NCBI GenBank assembly: GCA_015680685.1
Contig: MNCI01023815.1
Coordinates: 188,305 to 252,304, forward strand
Reading direction: 5' to 3'
Origin: Gnetum montanum
Taxonomy: Eukaryota > Streptophyta > Gnetopsida > Gnetales > Gnetaceae
DNA length: 64,000 nucleotides
Each line of letters begins with the position of its first letter. Position 1 is the first letter of the stretch. Made by a program: the position numbers and the translations under genes. Under the pieces are notes generated by a model that was not told the DNA's origin, ran no database searches, and saw nothing but the letters and a program-made list of their open reading frames with translations. This document shows, piece by piece, positions 23,377 through 34,640 of this stretch.

Positions 23377-23505
23377 AAATAATTGAAACATAAGTACACC
23401 CCAAGATATATAGTTCAAATAGAACTCTATAACTTAGCATTACTTGCCAAAATCAAACCCATGACTTGAAGCTTCCAAATCTAGAGTCTTACCACTAGTT
23501 GACAC
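23377..23505 (-). repeat. SINE family 1 copy, minus strand
   Basis: Minus strand: box A region GTCAACTAGTGGTAAGACTC (23486-23503), box B GGGTTTGATTTTGG (23447-23460), then the body CTATATATCTTGGGGTGTAC (around 23394-23413). Box B is identical to that of the plus-strand copy 120 bases away, with which this copy forms an inverted pair. Confidence 0.7.
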
Positions 23506-23573
23506 CTCATGACATATAGAACATAATGGTATCTTATCAACATATTTCTTTAATCAAACTTATGAAGTACAAA

Positions 23574-23715
23574 AAGTAAGTGTTAGCCTAGTGGTAAGAC
23601 TTTTGATTTGAATGCAACAATGGGTTTGATTTTGGTGGATAATGTTGAGTTACACACTTCTAATTAGACTATATATCTTGAGGTGTACCTATACAGCCGA
23701 GGTAGACCTCTCTCA
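23574..23715 (+). repeat. SINE family 1 copy, plus strand
   Basis: Box A TTAGCCTAGTGGTAAGAC (23583-23600), box B GGGTTTGATTTTGG (23622-23635), body GACTATATATCTTGAGGTGT (23667-23686), ending about AGGTAGACCTCTCTC. These match the RNA polymerase III internal promoter layout of tRNA-derived SINEs. It lies about 490 bases upstream of the GPN1 start codon. Confidence 0.7.
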
Positions 23716-24206
23716 AAAGAGGAGAAAAAGCATATGCTACATGTGAATAATGCCAACGCATCCCAAATATTATAAGTTTTTATTTTAAAAAAATTAAATA
23801 GTTAACTCGTTGTTTGACAATGATTTGCATTCAAGAGGCAAAATACATCTGAGATCGTCAAATTGTTTTGTGTTGCAACACCCCATTTATTTTATAAAGG
23901 CTATTTAATTTTCATTAGGGCGACTGTTTTAAGGTGGATAACCGCATGTATTTGAAGAGCGTCAAGCAGCGGCTTGACAGACAAATTAGAGGTTGTTTGA
24001 AGGCGTCAAGGGCATTTTCTGGCGAGTACGCTCCTGCTTGTGCCTACAGCGACTATGTTGGTAGCTCTCAGTTTTTGTTCGGAGTCTTTGGACACTCTAT
24101 TTTGCTTTAGTTCTGCAAAATCTTCAGTACTGTAGCTTTTCGGTTGCGCTCCGGTGAAGGAACGTTTTTGTTGTTTTAAGAGAAAAGAGACGCAAGCGTT
24201 TCAAAA
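23716..24206 (+). promoter_or_regulatory. Presumed promoter and 5' UTR of GPN1
   Basis: The last SINE ends near 23715 and no mobile-element sequence is recognised from here to the GPN1 start codon. From about 23915 the base composition becomes richer in G and C. I see no clear TATA box within 150 bases of the start codon; a TATA-less, CpG-containing housekeeping promoter is plausible. The transcription start cannot be fixed from sequence alone. Confidence 0.4.
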
Positions 24207-27200
24207 ATGAGCGAGGGAGAGGCATCTTCCTCGGTTCCGAGTTCTAGTGGTTTCAGAAAGAAGCCAGTCATTATTATTGTCATCGGAATGGCAGGTAAAT
24301 TTTCTATATTTGTTTGAATGCTAGCCAAAGCTTGTTTGTTAGGGTGTGGCCTCATGCTAAACCGTTTGTTCGTTTAATTCTATAGAGTTTACTCCGTGTG
24401 CGTTTCTTTCAGACATCGAATATTTGTGTTTTTGATATTTGAAAACTGTTTCTATTTTTGTTAGGAAGTGGCAAAACAACATTGATGCATCGGCTTGTTG
24501 GTCACTCAAAAATGACTGGAAGTAAAGGATATGTTATAAACCTCGACCCGGCCGTCATGACTTTGCCTTTTGGTGCGAACATTGATATTCGCGATACAGT
24601 GAAATACAAGGAGGTAATGAAGGAATTTAACCTGGGACCTAATGGAGGAATATTGACTTCATTGAACTTGTTTGCCACCAAATTTGACGAGGTACGAATT
24701 TTTTGCTATTTTAAGCCCTTATTTCTCTACTTGCATGTCTGTTTAGTGTTATTCTTCTGGATTGTTATCCTTCTCGTTGATATCATATGTTTCTGGTGCA
24801 CAACTACCTTTTTATATATAGAATGAGTTTTTAAGGAAGAGCAATAAAATGCCATCACTTTAAAAGATATTAAGTTTGGTTAGAAGTTTTTTGCACTTCT
24901 TAAATCAAAATTCCTGCATTTTTTAAACTTTATTTACTTTCCATACAAGTGCACATGGTAAAATTGTGCAAGTTGAGTAACGTATTTTCGAGCAATGAGG
25001 ATTCGTCAAATCATTTAGGTATTTAAAAATATATCAAGTGGAGGAGCTAACTACTCAGTCATCTTTCGTGAAATTTCTGTTTTTCCATATACCAATTAGA
25101 TTGTTCCCACTTTGAACGGTTACACGAATATTTGAAAAATATAGGCAATTTTTGTTATGTAGATAATTCAAGCCATCTGTGGGTATGTGAACTTGAAGTT
25201 ATACACAATCTTTTATGTGAAGGCAACTGACGGTGTGCTGGTTAAGTAGTGCATAATATGGGCCGGGAACAGGGGCTGGTAAATTTAATCCTTGCAAACG
25301 ACATACATTGCACTTTGGGGTGTTAGAATTGCCTACAGAGAAGGGCTTTCTTGTACCGATATAACTCTTATATTAGCATCATCTTAGCCTTGTTCCAATA
25401 ATATATGGTTGGCTGCATGAGCTTTCTGTTGCCATTCACCATCTATATAACTATTGCAAATATCATATTTGGCTACTGTGGTGGCTGCAATCATTGAAGC
25501 TTTAAGTGCAACTATATAAAGTAGTTTTCCAAAGGGATTGTATTACTGTATGTGCATACAGTTTTTCCCTTAAAGCTTGGGGGAACATTATGATTTGTGA
25601 AACACATTATTCGAAGTAAGAAACATTAACTTATTCTTTTTCACGTTCTCTTTCTTGCTGTTTCTTTATTCCATAGCATGTGCTGATGTTTATGACTGTC
25701 CCTATATGAGAACAGTCCTGATTATTAAATTGATGTATGAAATCTTGGTTGGGGTCCCTGTTGTGACTTATATTTATCTATATCATTCTGATGACATAAA
25801 AATGTCTTTTGGGCCTAATGGTCCATGTTTTGAGGAGAAGGCCTAAAAGACATTATGAATGCTGAAGGACTGGTAGTTCAAAATTTTGGGTTGGTTGGCT
25901 TCTGAAGTTTCAAAGGAGAATTCGGTGAAGTCTCAAAATGAAGCTCAGACTTTAGTTCAGGTTTTGAATTCTGGAAATCTTTTTGAAATTAATGCGAACA
26001 GTAAAATTGTTATTTAAGACAGTTAAAAATTACCACTCTCATTTTTGCGTGATATATTTTACTTGCATTTCTCAGAATATGCAAATTGGATCGCTATTAC
26101 TAGCATCTGCTAAGCACTTCTTCTGTAGAAGGGAAATTCGGCAGTGTGTGACAGAAAATTAACATGTTTAACGATATCATTATCCAAGATACCCACGTCG
26201 TTTTCAACCATATTCTTGTAATTTTTAAGATGCGTTTATATTCTATATTTTTGTAAATTCAGTCTTAATAATAGAGAAGTAATATCAACTTCTGCTTATT
26301 TGTTACGCTGATAACTGGTTTGTACTACCAGGTCGTTGGATTGGTGGAGAAAAGAGCAGATGATCTTGACTATGTTCTTGTTGACACTCCAGGACAAATT
26401 GAAATATTTACTTGGTCTGCTTCAGGAGCAATTATTACTGAAGCTTTTGCTTCTACATTCCCAACAGTGGTTGCATATGTAATTGATACCCCACGATCAG
26501 CAAATCCAAGCACTTTCATGAGCAACATGTTATATGCATGCAGCATTCTTTATAAGACTCGTTTACCTCTAATTCTTGTTTTTAACAAAATAGATGTATT
26601 ACACCATCAGTTTGCATTGGAGGTATCATTTTTTTTAACAAAATCAGATTATAAGCTTATTTTTAATAATTAGAATAATCAAACTTGTGCCGTTTCGATT
26701 TTGCAAGTAACGTCTCTCAATCGCACAGCTTATATGATGAATTTATTGATTTATTGATTTAGTTTAACTTGTTTTTTTCATGCTGTAATGGCAATACAGT
26801 GGATGGAGGATTTTGAAGCTTTTCAGGCAGCGTTGGAGAATGACAAATCCTACACATCTGAACTCAGCAGAAGTTTATGTCTTGTTCTTGATGAGTTCTA
26901 TCAGAATTTACGCTCTGTAGGTGTATCAGCAGTAACTGGTGATGGGGTGATGGAATTTTTTGCAGCAGGGGAAGCAAGTGCAGAGGAGTATATGGAAAAT
27001 TACAGGTGACCATCTTCATCTATTAATGTGTGTTAAATAATACAATTGTGCTTGCTGATTGTTTCTGCTGATCAGATTTTCTTCTGTCCAGGGCCGATCT
27101 GGAGAAACGGCGGGCAGAGAAAGAACGCTTAGAGCAAGATCGTAAAAAAGAAACCATGGAACGATTGAAAAAGGATTTAGAAGAGTCAAGAGGTGAAAAA

Positions 27201-27314
27201 GTTGTCTTGGGTGGTCCATCTAATAAAGACATCGAAGATGATGAAGAAGAGAAGAGTTCTGAGGAAGCTGAGGAGGCGGATGAAAAAGAAGATGAAGATG
27301 AAAATGATTACTAA
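24207..27314 (+). CDS. GPN1: GPN-loop GTPase 1 (RNA polymerase II assembly/import factor)
   Basis: Five exons: 24207-24294, 24465-24691, 26332-26622, 26800-27005, 27092-27314; 344 codons, all introns GT-AG, no stop or frameshift. Motifs: Walker A GMAGSGKTT (residues 27-35), NLDPAV (55-60), the family-defining Gly-Pro-Asn in LGPNGGI (87-89), DTPGQ (123-127) and NKID (190-193). The C-terminus is a charged helix ([20 protein letters not shown]) ending in an acidic tail. Known family role: the GPN1 (Npa3/XAB1) GTPase works with other GPN proteins in assembly and nuclear import of RNA polymerase II; the Arabidopsis orthologue is QQT2, needed for early embryo divisions. Start choice: ATG in CAAAAATGAGC, giving a short Ser-rich leader before the P-loop. 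Length is slightly below the usual ~370. Only intact host gene in the window. Confidence 0.95.
24692..26331 (+). other. Intron 2 of GPN1 (1640 bp)
   Basis: Donor GTACGA after the FATKFDE codons, acceptor TACTACCAG before [11 protein letters not shown]. The phase is 0 on both sides. It is ten times longer than the other introns (170, 177 and 86 bases) and holds a LINE-tail remnant near 25370-25450. No alternative exon is evident; the open stretch at 25655-25846 has no recognisable similarity. Confidence 0.85.
25366..25450 (-). repeat. RTE-like LINE 3' tail remnant inside GPN1 intron 2
   Basis: On the minus strand the text GGTGAATGGCAACAGAAAGC then TCATGCAGCCAACC and AAGGCTAAGATGATG parallels the 3' end of the RTE-like LINE at 22480-22560 (GAATTGCAAAAAGAGC, TCATGTAGCTAACCC, AAGGCTAGGATGATG). 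Only the last ~85 bases remain. Confidence 0.6.
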
Positions 27315-28537
27315 AGATCCTGTTGTCATAGTGTTGGTTCTTATGATTGTCTTATTTGACAGAGTTTCCAACACTTTTTTGCATAGCTGACATAGTGTTT
27401 GTTCCGTTTTTTCCCCACTTTTCCATTTTAGGTAAAGTAGACGTGTGGTAGAAAATTATCTTCTCTGAGAAGTGTGAAGCCATTTCTAGTTTAAGAAATT
27501 GCTAGAAAACGTGTACACTAAAAACCATTTCAATATATTTGTTACAAGACTGGTATTTTGGCCCAGGATCCTTTGTAAATTTTGCTCTTAGACCTCATAT
27601 TATGAATACATCGCGATCAAAGTATCCTTACACTGTATTTCTTGATTTTTCCTTCTGAGATTACTAGTTCTGCAACTTTTGTGGGATTTCAACACAGCTC
27701 CATGGAAAAACTTCATATTTGGATGACATATTGGACATTTTTTCATTATAATTCTAACGCTTAATGCCGCCTTTGGATTGCCTTGTAATTTCGGTAGGTT
27801 AGAGTTACTATTTAATTTTAGTGATCATGCATCATATTTTTAGTTGAGTTTGTATTAGTTCCACGGTAAAATTTGGCTCAACAATTATTTCTGTTTTATG
27901 TTTTAGAGCATCGTCATTGTCTCTGCTGCAATAGTAAGCTTATCTTATTGACTTGTAATGCAACTCTTTTCTTTTTTTGTTTTGAGTGGATGTCTCAGTT
28001 TTTCTTATATCCTATTCTTGATTTGAATAGGGAGAGCCGAGTGAAAACATTCATGCATCAGTTTTCTCAAAATTTGAGAGCTGGTTCAAACTGATGTTTT
28101 GTCATGTTATCAACAAATTTCAGTTTTAAAGACCGAAGAAGGTATCCATAAATTTTACCTGCATCTTGATCACGGGGAAGCTACAAATAGGCAGGCTATG
28201 TATTTTAAGATGATTCAGCTGTGAATTTTGAGGGTTAAGAAATAATTAAAATTAGATACCTGTGACGGTTATCTATTCAGCCAAGTTTATTGCAAGTTTC
28301 ACTTTAATTTTATATAAGCACATTGAGCACTGGTATATTAAAGTTTAATTACATTTGTGAAACGAATTAGTTTGTAAAAGATACGTCTCTAAGGTATACT
28401 GTGTTTAATATTCATGTTGCTTAAACACTTATTATAATGTTCTAAAGCCAACAAGGATAACGATCACATAATAATTTCTTGAACATTGTTTAATGTCTTA
28501 AATGGCATTGTTAGTATGTTATATGATATCTGGGGGA
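27315..28537 (+). other. 3' UTR and downstream DNA of GPN1
   Basis: AT-rich DNA without mobile-element coding similarity. AATACA at about 27604 and other weak near-upstream elements could serve polyadenylation, but no perfect signal stands out. An open stretch 27873-28094 is without known similarity and starts inside apparent noncoding DNA, so I do not call it a gene. Confidence 0.4.
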
Positions 28538-28804
28538 GTGTTGGACATTTTAAAAATTAATAATGAATATTAAAAAAATTTAGAGTATATCATATCATTG
28601 TAGAGAGAGTCTAAAGAAAAAGCCTAATAGTTTTGGGATGCCTTTTTAGGTTTTCATCCTTAAAACTAATCTTGAAAAACCTCCCCTCTAGGGTAGGATA
28701 AGGATTAAGCATTACCCTTATTCAAGAGCATCCTCAAGAGTTTTTACTTGTTACTAAAGGGTTTCTTATAAAGAGAAGAAAACTCTCTCTAAAGAAAAAA
28801 GAAT
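28538..28804 (+). repeat. Possible Copia LTR remnant
   Basis: GGGGGAG then TGTTGGACATTT at 28531-28549 looks like a polypurine tract plus the usual TGTTGGA start of plant Copia LTRs. A TATAAAG box occurs near 28768, and the stretch ends before TATTAATCAGAGAT, a weak match to the TGGTATCAGAGC initiator-Met primer-binding site. A tract before and a binding site after cannot both be native to one LTR, so a solo or chance match is possible. Confidence 0.35.
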
Positions 28805-31683
28805 ATATTAATCAGAGATAAAGAACAAATAGCAACAAAAGTTAAAAGCTTCTCATCCTTGAGCCTCCAAAATAAATAAAAAATTAATACAATAAAAAAT
28901 AAATTAAGTGTTTAGCTTTTACTAAGAGCTTTTTTACTTGAAGCTGTAATTGAAAAGCAACATCTTTGATTTAGTATTTTACACTTGGAGAGAGGTCATA
29001 GTTATGCTCTTTGTTGCTGGACAATAACTCCACACCAAAACTTCCAAATAAAGTAGACAACAAGTGGTTGAAGACAATTTTAAATGCAACAAAATGAAGT
29101 AGACAAAGCAAGTTGATTACCAAGAATGACTTCATTGATGCTTAGTTGAAATTTGTTACAAATTTTAAATATTCATTTTCAAACATGCTCAACAACATGA
29201 CACTAAAAAAACATGAGAACATCACTTTTACAAAGAGGACATCCAGGAAAAACATTTCTCATATCTTTGAGATGAGTACCAATAGGAAAACCTTGATGAA
29301 TAAGACACCATAAAAAATGAATTTTAGGAAATATAGAACCTTTCAAATATCTTCCATTTTCCTAATCCAAAAGCAGGATGATAATTGCATATTCCAAGCC
29401 TTATTAAATTTGTCATAAATAAAATCATTTTTGGTAATAATCTTATAAGTAATTTTTAAATTAAAAGAAAAAACATATCTAACATCTTTCTAAAAAATAT
29501 TTAGAAAAGCTTGATGCAAATTGTTATGAACTTTCACTAATTTTCAAGATTAGAAATTAATTTTTTAAAATTTCTTTTCCTTTTTCTATTCAAATCATAG
29601 AGGCTAGAAGCTTCATTCCAAGTAATCCATCTATCATGCATAGGCAAATAAGAAACTATAGTGATACCAAATCTATTCCAAGTGGTATATAATTGATGAG
29701 CAGCAAGTGTCCCCTATACCTAACCATATGAATTACAAGTGTTCACATGCAATTTTGTTGAATTCCATGAATGGAACTAGTGTGGCATCTAGATTGTTAA
29801 GTGTTGATCACAGGTCCTTGTCTTCTCACTTGGACTAGTAGTAGCTTTATCATGTATAGTTTAGTCCAAAGTGAGGCATATGATTATTGATATTGTGCAA
29901 CTATGGCTAAGCTTTATAAAAATATGAAAATTGATTATTTAATTAATCTAACTAATAACAGAAGATAAATTCTAGATTATCATAAGGACGATGAGTGTCT
30001 GTTCCCAACTTCCCATGCACATTTTGAACTCACATACCCATTGTTGGGATTACCAAGTGTTATGCTACTAGGCAAACCAAGCAATAACTCTGCTAAGATT
30101 ATCAAGCGAATACGTTTTTATGCTTGAAATTGATCACATTCATTTTGCCAATTGTTTAACGTGCATGCAAATGTAAATATCAACTAAGTACATATAAAGT
30201 AAATTACATTGAAAATAAATCTATTCTAAGTCAAAGTGTTGTAAGGGAATGTGACCATGTACAATGCCACTCGAATAAGACACCATACAATTGACTCAAA
30301 TATATGTTGTGGACACTCACTAACTATTTGCTAGGATTATGAAAGAAAACTACAAGAGTTCAGCTACATTATTGACCAAATAGTATCAAATACATAGTGA
30401 ATGCTCACATTTTTATAGGCAAATATTGAGACTACACCAATGCATATGTGTTGACTTATCTCAAGCTGCATCGATGAGGATACATTAACAAGGTTGTGTC
30501 GACAGGGCTACGTCCACATATCTAAGTTATAGTAGATGTGATGTAGCATCTACAATATAGCAAATGCAACATAAGAACCAACTAAGATGTGTCGATAGGG
30601 ATTTGTCAATGCAGATGCAATGTAGGATTTGCGATGTAGCATCTACAATATAGCATCTGCAATATCGTAGCCAACTGCTATAATTGACAAAACAATGCTT
30701 CATCAATAATATAGATGCATTAATAGCCCAAGCTCCTTCATTAAAAGGAAGATACCATGGGCTAATTTTCTTTAACATATCTTCTGAAATTGTAATATGA
30801 TTGTAGTTCCAATATTTACTAAGCTTATATCATGTCTTCCAAATTTGTTTAAGAATTGGAAAACCATGAACAAAAATAGCCTAAGGAAAAGAAAACAAGG
30901 AAGAAAGTTATTGGAAAAGAAACTATTATTATTCTTCAATATTCCTTGCAAAAGTCTATTTCTTAAAAGGACCATCCAAACATCATCTCCATTAACGCAA
31001 TTTTGTAATCCATTTTGTTGTAAGAGAAATACCTTGGTCATAACAATTAATAAGACCAAGTTGTCCATCTTTTTTGCTACTAGTGCAAATACTCCAAGTA
31101 ACTCTAGAAAAAAAATTTCTATGTTGCTTAGCAAACTAAAGAAATCAATAGATAATATGATCAATTCTATCATACAAAGTTTTAGGAGCAAACAACTAGA
31201 CTAATAAACATGAGTTGATTGAAACATTTGCTTAATAACCAAAACTTTACCAACAAGGGTGAACTATTTTTCTTTTCATTTATCAAGCTTCTTTTCAATT
31301 TTATAAACTACATAATTCCACAAAATAAAAAGATTAGGCTCAAAAGAAAAAGGTATTTTTAAAATTTTGAAGATAAATTTTTTTTTAAAAGAATACTAAG
31401 GCTTGAGAGTAACCACTAATCAATATTATCATTACAATAAATAACAAATTTTTGCCAATTGATCCAAAAGCTAGATAATATGCACAAATCCTCCACTCTA
31501 GCTAAAAGAGTATTGATATGTTATAAAGAATTATTGATCATTAAAAAAAATCATCTACAAAGTGCATGTTAAGTAATTACGTACCATGATAATCACACAA
31601 TATTCCCTTAATTAAATTCCTTTGTAGATAAAAATGCAAATTCCGTGAGAGAAAATCTATAGCTATAATAAAAACATAGGGAG
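28805..31683 (-). mobile_element. LINE-b: minus-strand L1-like LINE, decayed, interrupted
   Basis: Minus-strand reading from the right end: YVFIIAIDFLSRNLHF, LIKGILCDYHG, then MHFVDDFFLM (catalytic F-x-D-D block, about 31545-31575) and NWQKFVIYCND, which is LINE RT palm and thumb. Further down (30772-31200) comes the post-RT region (CVNGDDVWMVLLRNRLLQG), then across the solo LTR the C-terminal zf-RVT type domain: PKIHFLWCLIHQGFPIGTHL and FPGCPLCKSDVLMFF at about 29215-29320. The 5' part is missing because E2 starts at 31684. Stops throughout. Confidence 0.75.
29694..30705 (-). repeat. Solo LTR of the Athila-like family, perfect 5-bp duplication
   Basis: Minus strand: starts TGATGAAGCATTG and ends TTGCTGCTCATCA. 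The flanks are ATAAT (29689-29693) and ATAAT (30706-30710), a perfect target duplication, and the LINE reading continues on both sides. TATA box CCTATAAAAATG (about 30408-30420), with a U3 array upstream that includes two copies of TAGCATCTACAATATAGCA (about 30544 and 30637). Length 1012 bases; no internal sequence. Confidence 0.88.
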
Positions 31684-32621
31684 TGATGAGTCACGTTAAG
31701 TTGGCTGTGTTGACGAGGCCTTGTCGATGCAACCTTGTCAACTGGGCATCATCGATGAGGCCTAGTCAATGCATCTTATCGTGTGTCCATGAGGCCCCAT
31801 CGACACAGTGTTGGTTTTCTTGATTTTTAGCTATAAATACCCACTTGCAACCGCATTTATGGCATAAGTAGATTGTAGTTGTAGTGGAGCTCTTGCATTT
31901 TTTTCCATTTGAAAGTTAGAATCTTTTTCCCAAGTGCTCGTAGCAGGAGTCATTGAGTGTATGGATCTTTATTCGAGCATTGTTGTACTTGAGCACAACA
32001 ATGTGTGTGACAATAAAGACGAGCTTTTTGATAAACCTTGCAACACTTTGGATAGATTAGCTATTTTATTTATGCATTTACTATTTTCAATTATTTATTA
32101 AATGCTTTCAATTGGTTATTAAATATTTCTCAGTTATTACATTAATGAGGTAATTAAGTGAGATAGATTACACACATAAGTACGACTGCTTCAAGTGTAA
32201 CATGTATTCACTTGGTAATCCTAGCAACGCTATCACTTGGTACACCCAATAGCTTAGTGCTTGGTTGCCCAACAATGAATACATGGGTTTAAGACATGTA
32301 TGGAAAGTGGGAACGAATACTTATGTTAGGATTAGTTAATTAGTTAATTTAGATTAGTTAATCAAATCCCTTTTTATCTACAATTCAAGCACCCAACTAT
32401 AAAACATAAAAATGATAAAAATCGAATGCCTCAGTTACACTTAACCATACCAAAAAACATCACAAGTGTAATTGGGAAGACAACGATTAACCTTAAGGTT
32501 GGATTCACTTCCTAAAGGATTAGTGCACTGGAAATGACAAAGTTTGCAAAATCCAACCAGATCGCACATGAACGCTTCGTGATTTGTATGGTTGGGTGTA
32601 GGGGTACCTTGTTGCTCATCA
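31684..32621 (+). repeat. 5' LTR of E2 (GAGGCC subfamily)
   Basis: Starts TGATGAGTCACG, ends TTGCTCATCA. U3 motif cluster of GA(C/T)GAGGCC type between 31690 and 31812, TATA box TATAAATA at 31832-31839. R/U5 with GACAATAAAGACGAGC near 32010. Very similar to the E1 3' LTR at 6103-7043. Length 938 bases. Confidence 0.9.
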
Positions 32622-32622
32622 T

Positions 32623-32640
32623 TGGCGCCATTGCTGAGCA
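32623..32640 (+). promoter_or_regulatory. Primer-binding site of E2
   Basis: TGGCGCCATTGCTGAGCA one base after the LTR. The first seven bases match the TGGCGCCGTTGCC-type site complementary to tRNA-Asp that is typical of Athila elements; three to four later positions differ. Confidence 0.8.
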
Positions 32641-32769
32641 CTTTGTTTGTGGAATGTGCTCTATTTAGATTTAAGTGAATACCATTATACCATTGTATGA
32701 ACCTAAAGGTCAATATCATTCCCACTATACATAGAGTTATAAAAGCACACTCACAATTTTGTTTTATTA

Positions 32770-34640
32770 TGCAAAATTTCTTCTTCTTCTCGCAAGCACA
32801 AGGATACCAAACCACTAGTCCCATAAGAATGCAAGATGGTATACACTCATCTAGATGAGTTTGTGCCAAATTTCACCTTCATCCTACATCAAGATGAACA
32901 AAAGAGATGGCGTGATATGAAGGGCAATGTCAGCTTGCCCCTCGATAGATCTATGCCTGGGATGCTATTCAAAATCCTTAAGAAGTTGGACATAGCAAAT
33001 ATTTATGAAGAATATGTTGCGAATGGTTATGACACTCAAAACTATTGTCCCATTGAAACACAACGTAAACAAGATCAATGTCAGGAGAAACTCCATGAAG
33101 CTACAAAGGGGAAACATTACACTAACTCCTTGTTCCTACTAGATCAAGAGGACAATGAGGATCCTTCCTTGGAAGGTTCTCAACATGAGGATTTTCCACC
33201 CCCTACTACTAGTGGCAAGGGTATGAACCTAACCCCACAATTAACTATTCATAAATTGGGTTCAGGAAAAAGTGATAGCCAAGGTAAGGACTCGAGCAAG
33301 CATCACAATAGTAAGGGATTTAAGGATGGTGATTGTAATAAGTGTAAGATTGGTGGCAAGCACCATGGTGGTGGTGGAGGTCCATCTTCCTATTCATCCT
33401 CTTCATCCAATTCCAAACATTCCTCTTCATTTGACAATTCTCATAGAATCCACCATTGAAACAACCATGATGAAGGTGATTAGCAAAATAACAATGACCG
33501 TGAAGGCCACCAAAATCGAAGGGGTGGCCAAAACCATCATCGACATCATCAACACAACAATGATGACAAACATTTATTGGTGACTAGAAGCATGCTCAAG
33601 ATTTCAGAGGTAGTGAAAATTCCAACCAGGCATATCAAGGATAGTTAGATCAAGCACCTACATATGAATAATATCTCGAGATTTGAGGGGGGGATACAAT
33701 TCTGATTCACAGACACATCTATAAGCTTTTCAAGATGCCTGTGCCTTAAAGAACATAGAGAATGAGTGGCAGAAGCTCAAGCTTTTCCCAAGGACACTTA
33801 TTAAGAAAGCTAAAAGTTGGTACTGGTCCTTAGAGCCAGAATCTATCCACGGATGCAATACCATGTTAGAACTATTCAATGACAAATACTAGATGTACTC
33901 CAAAGTGTCTAATTTGAGAAGGAAAATCCAAGGTTGGAAAAAGGAAATACATGAACCCTTGGATGCTACCATGGGCTGATACTATTCACTCCTACATTGA
34001 TGCCCTGGCCATGGTTATTCTCAGAAGGAAGAACTTCACCACATCATAGATGGGCTCAGAGATGAAACAAGAAGAACCCTTGGGGTATATGCCCAAGGAA
34101 GGTTGTTTGAAATGAGAGTTCATCAAATCCAAAGGTTAATTAAGTAGGTAACAAAAGAAGTACGTGACCTAGAGAAAAGGGAAAGTGCTGAAGAGTATAA
34201 CAAGGACCCTTCCATTAGAAAACGAAAGGTCCAATTTTATGACAAGGAGGAATCACCACTTGATAAAATGGTGAACAGAAAGACCTTGCCCATCCAAAAG
34301 TCTATCTCTAATATTTCAACCAAGGTTGATAAGTTATGGGACTCTTTGGATGAAAAATTTCAAACTACTTTGAATATTACTGAAGAATCCAAAGCGCAAA
34401 ATAGTGATCGTAATCGCAAGAGGCAAAAAGAAGCTAAACGTGCCTACTAAACATGTAAGGGAAAAATTGTTGTAGTAGAGGAAGTTGTGGAGTCTAACTC
34501 TAATGATGAAATTGAATGTGACATATGCCAATATGAACATCCAAAGGAATGTTTCCCTATGATGTCACACTTACAAGAGTATGGAGTGTATGCATTGAAT
34601 CCTCGCCTAGCATGTAGGCATGCTCCAAGATGATTGCCTT
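32770..34640 (+). pseudogene. gag of E2
   Basis: The true start is probably near 32770 (MQNFFFFSQAQGYQTTS), with a frameshift near 32836, after which 207 codons stay open to 33459: FVPNFTFILHQDEQKRWRD, a linker, then a Gly/Ser/His-rich low-complexity end. The capsid-like gag domain follows with stops at 33760-34130: KAKSWYWSLEPESIHG, NLRRKIQGWKKEIHEPLDAT, CPGHGYSQKEELHHIIDGLR. A zinc-knuckle variant C-x2-C-x3-H-x3-C (CDICQYEHPKEC) lies near 34520-34555. Gag would form the particle shell; this copy is broken. Confidence 0.8.

Noticed and set aside
23583-23640. Possible tRNA gene at the SINE boxes
   Set aside because: Boxes A and B are present but no acceptor stem or cloverleaf can be paired; fits a SINE head only.
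27873-28094. Open frame downstream of GPN1 ending VKTFMHQFSQNLRAGSN
   Set aside because: No recognisable domain, T-rich start, no splice context; chance frame in 3' flanking DNA.
28538-28804. Full Copia element
   Set aside because: No Copia gag, integrase or RT follows; at most a solo LTR remnant, kept as a low-confidence feature.
33272-33583. 103-codon frame overlapping E2 gag
   Set aside because: Ile/Thr/Val-rich shadow of the Gly/Ser/His-rich gag segment in the neighbouring frame.
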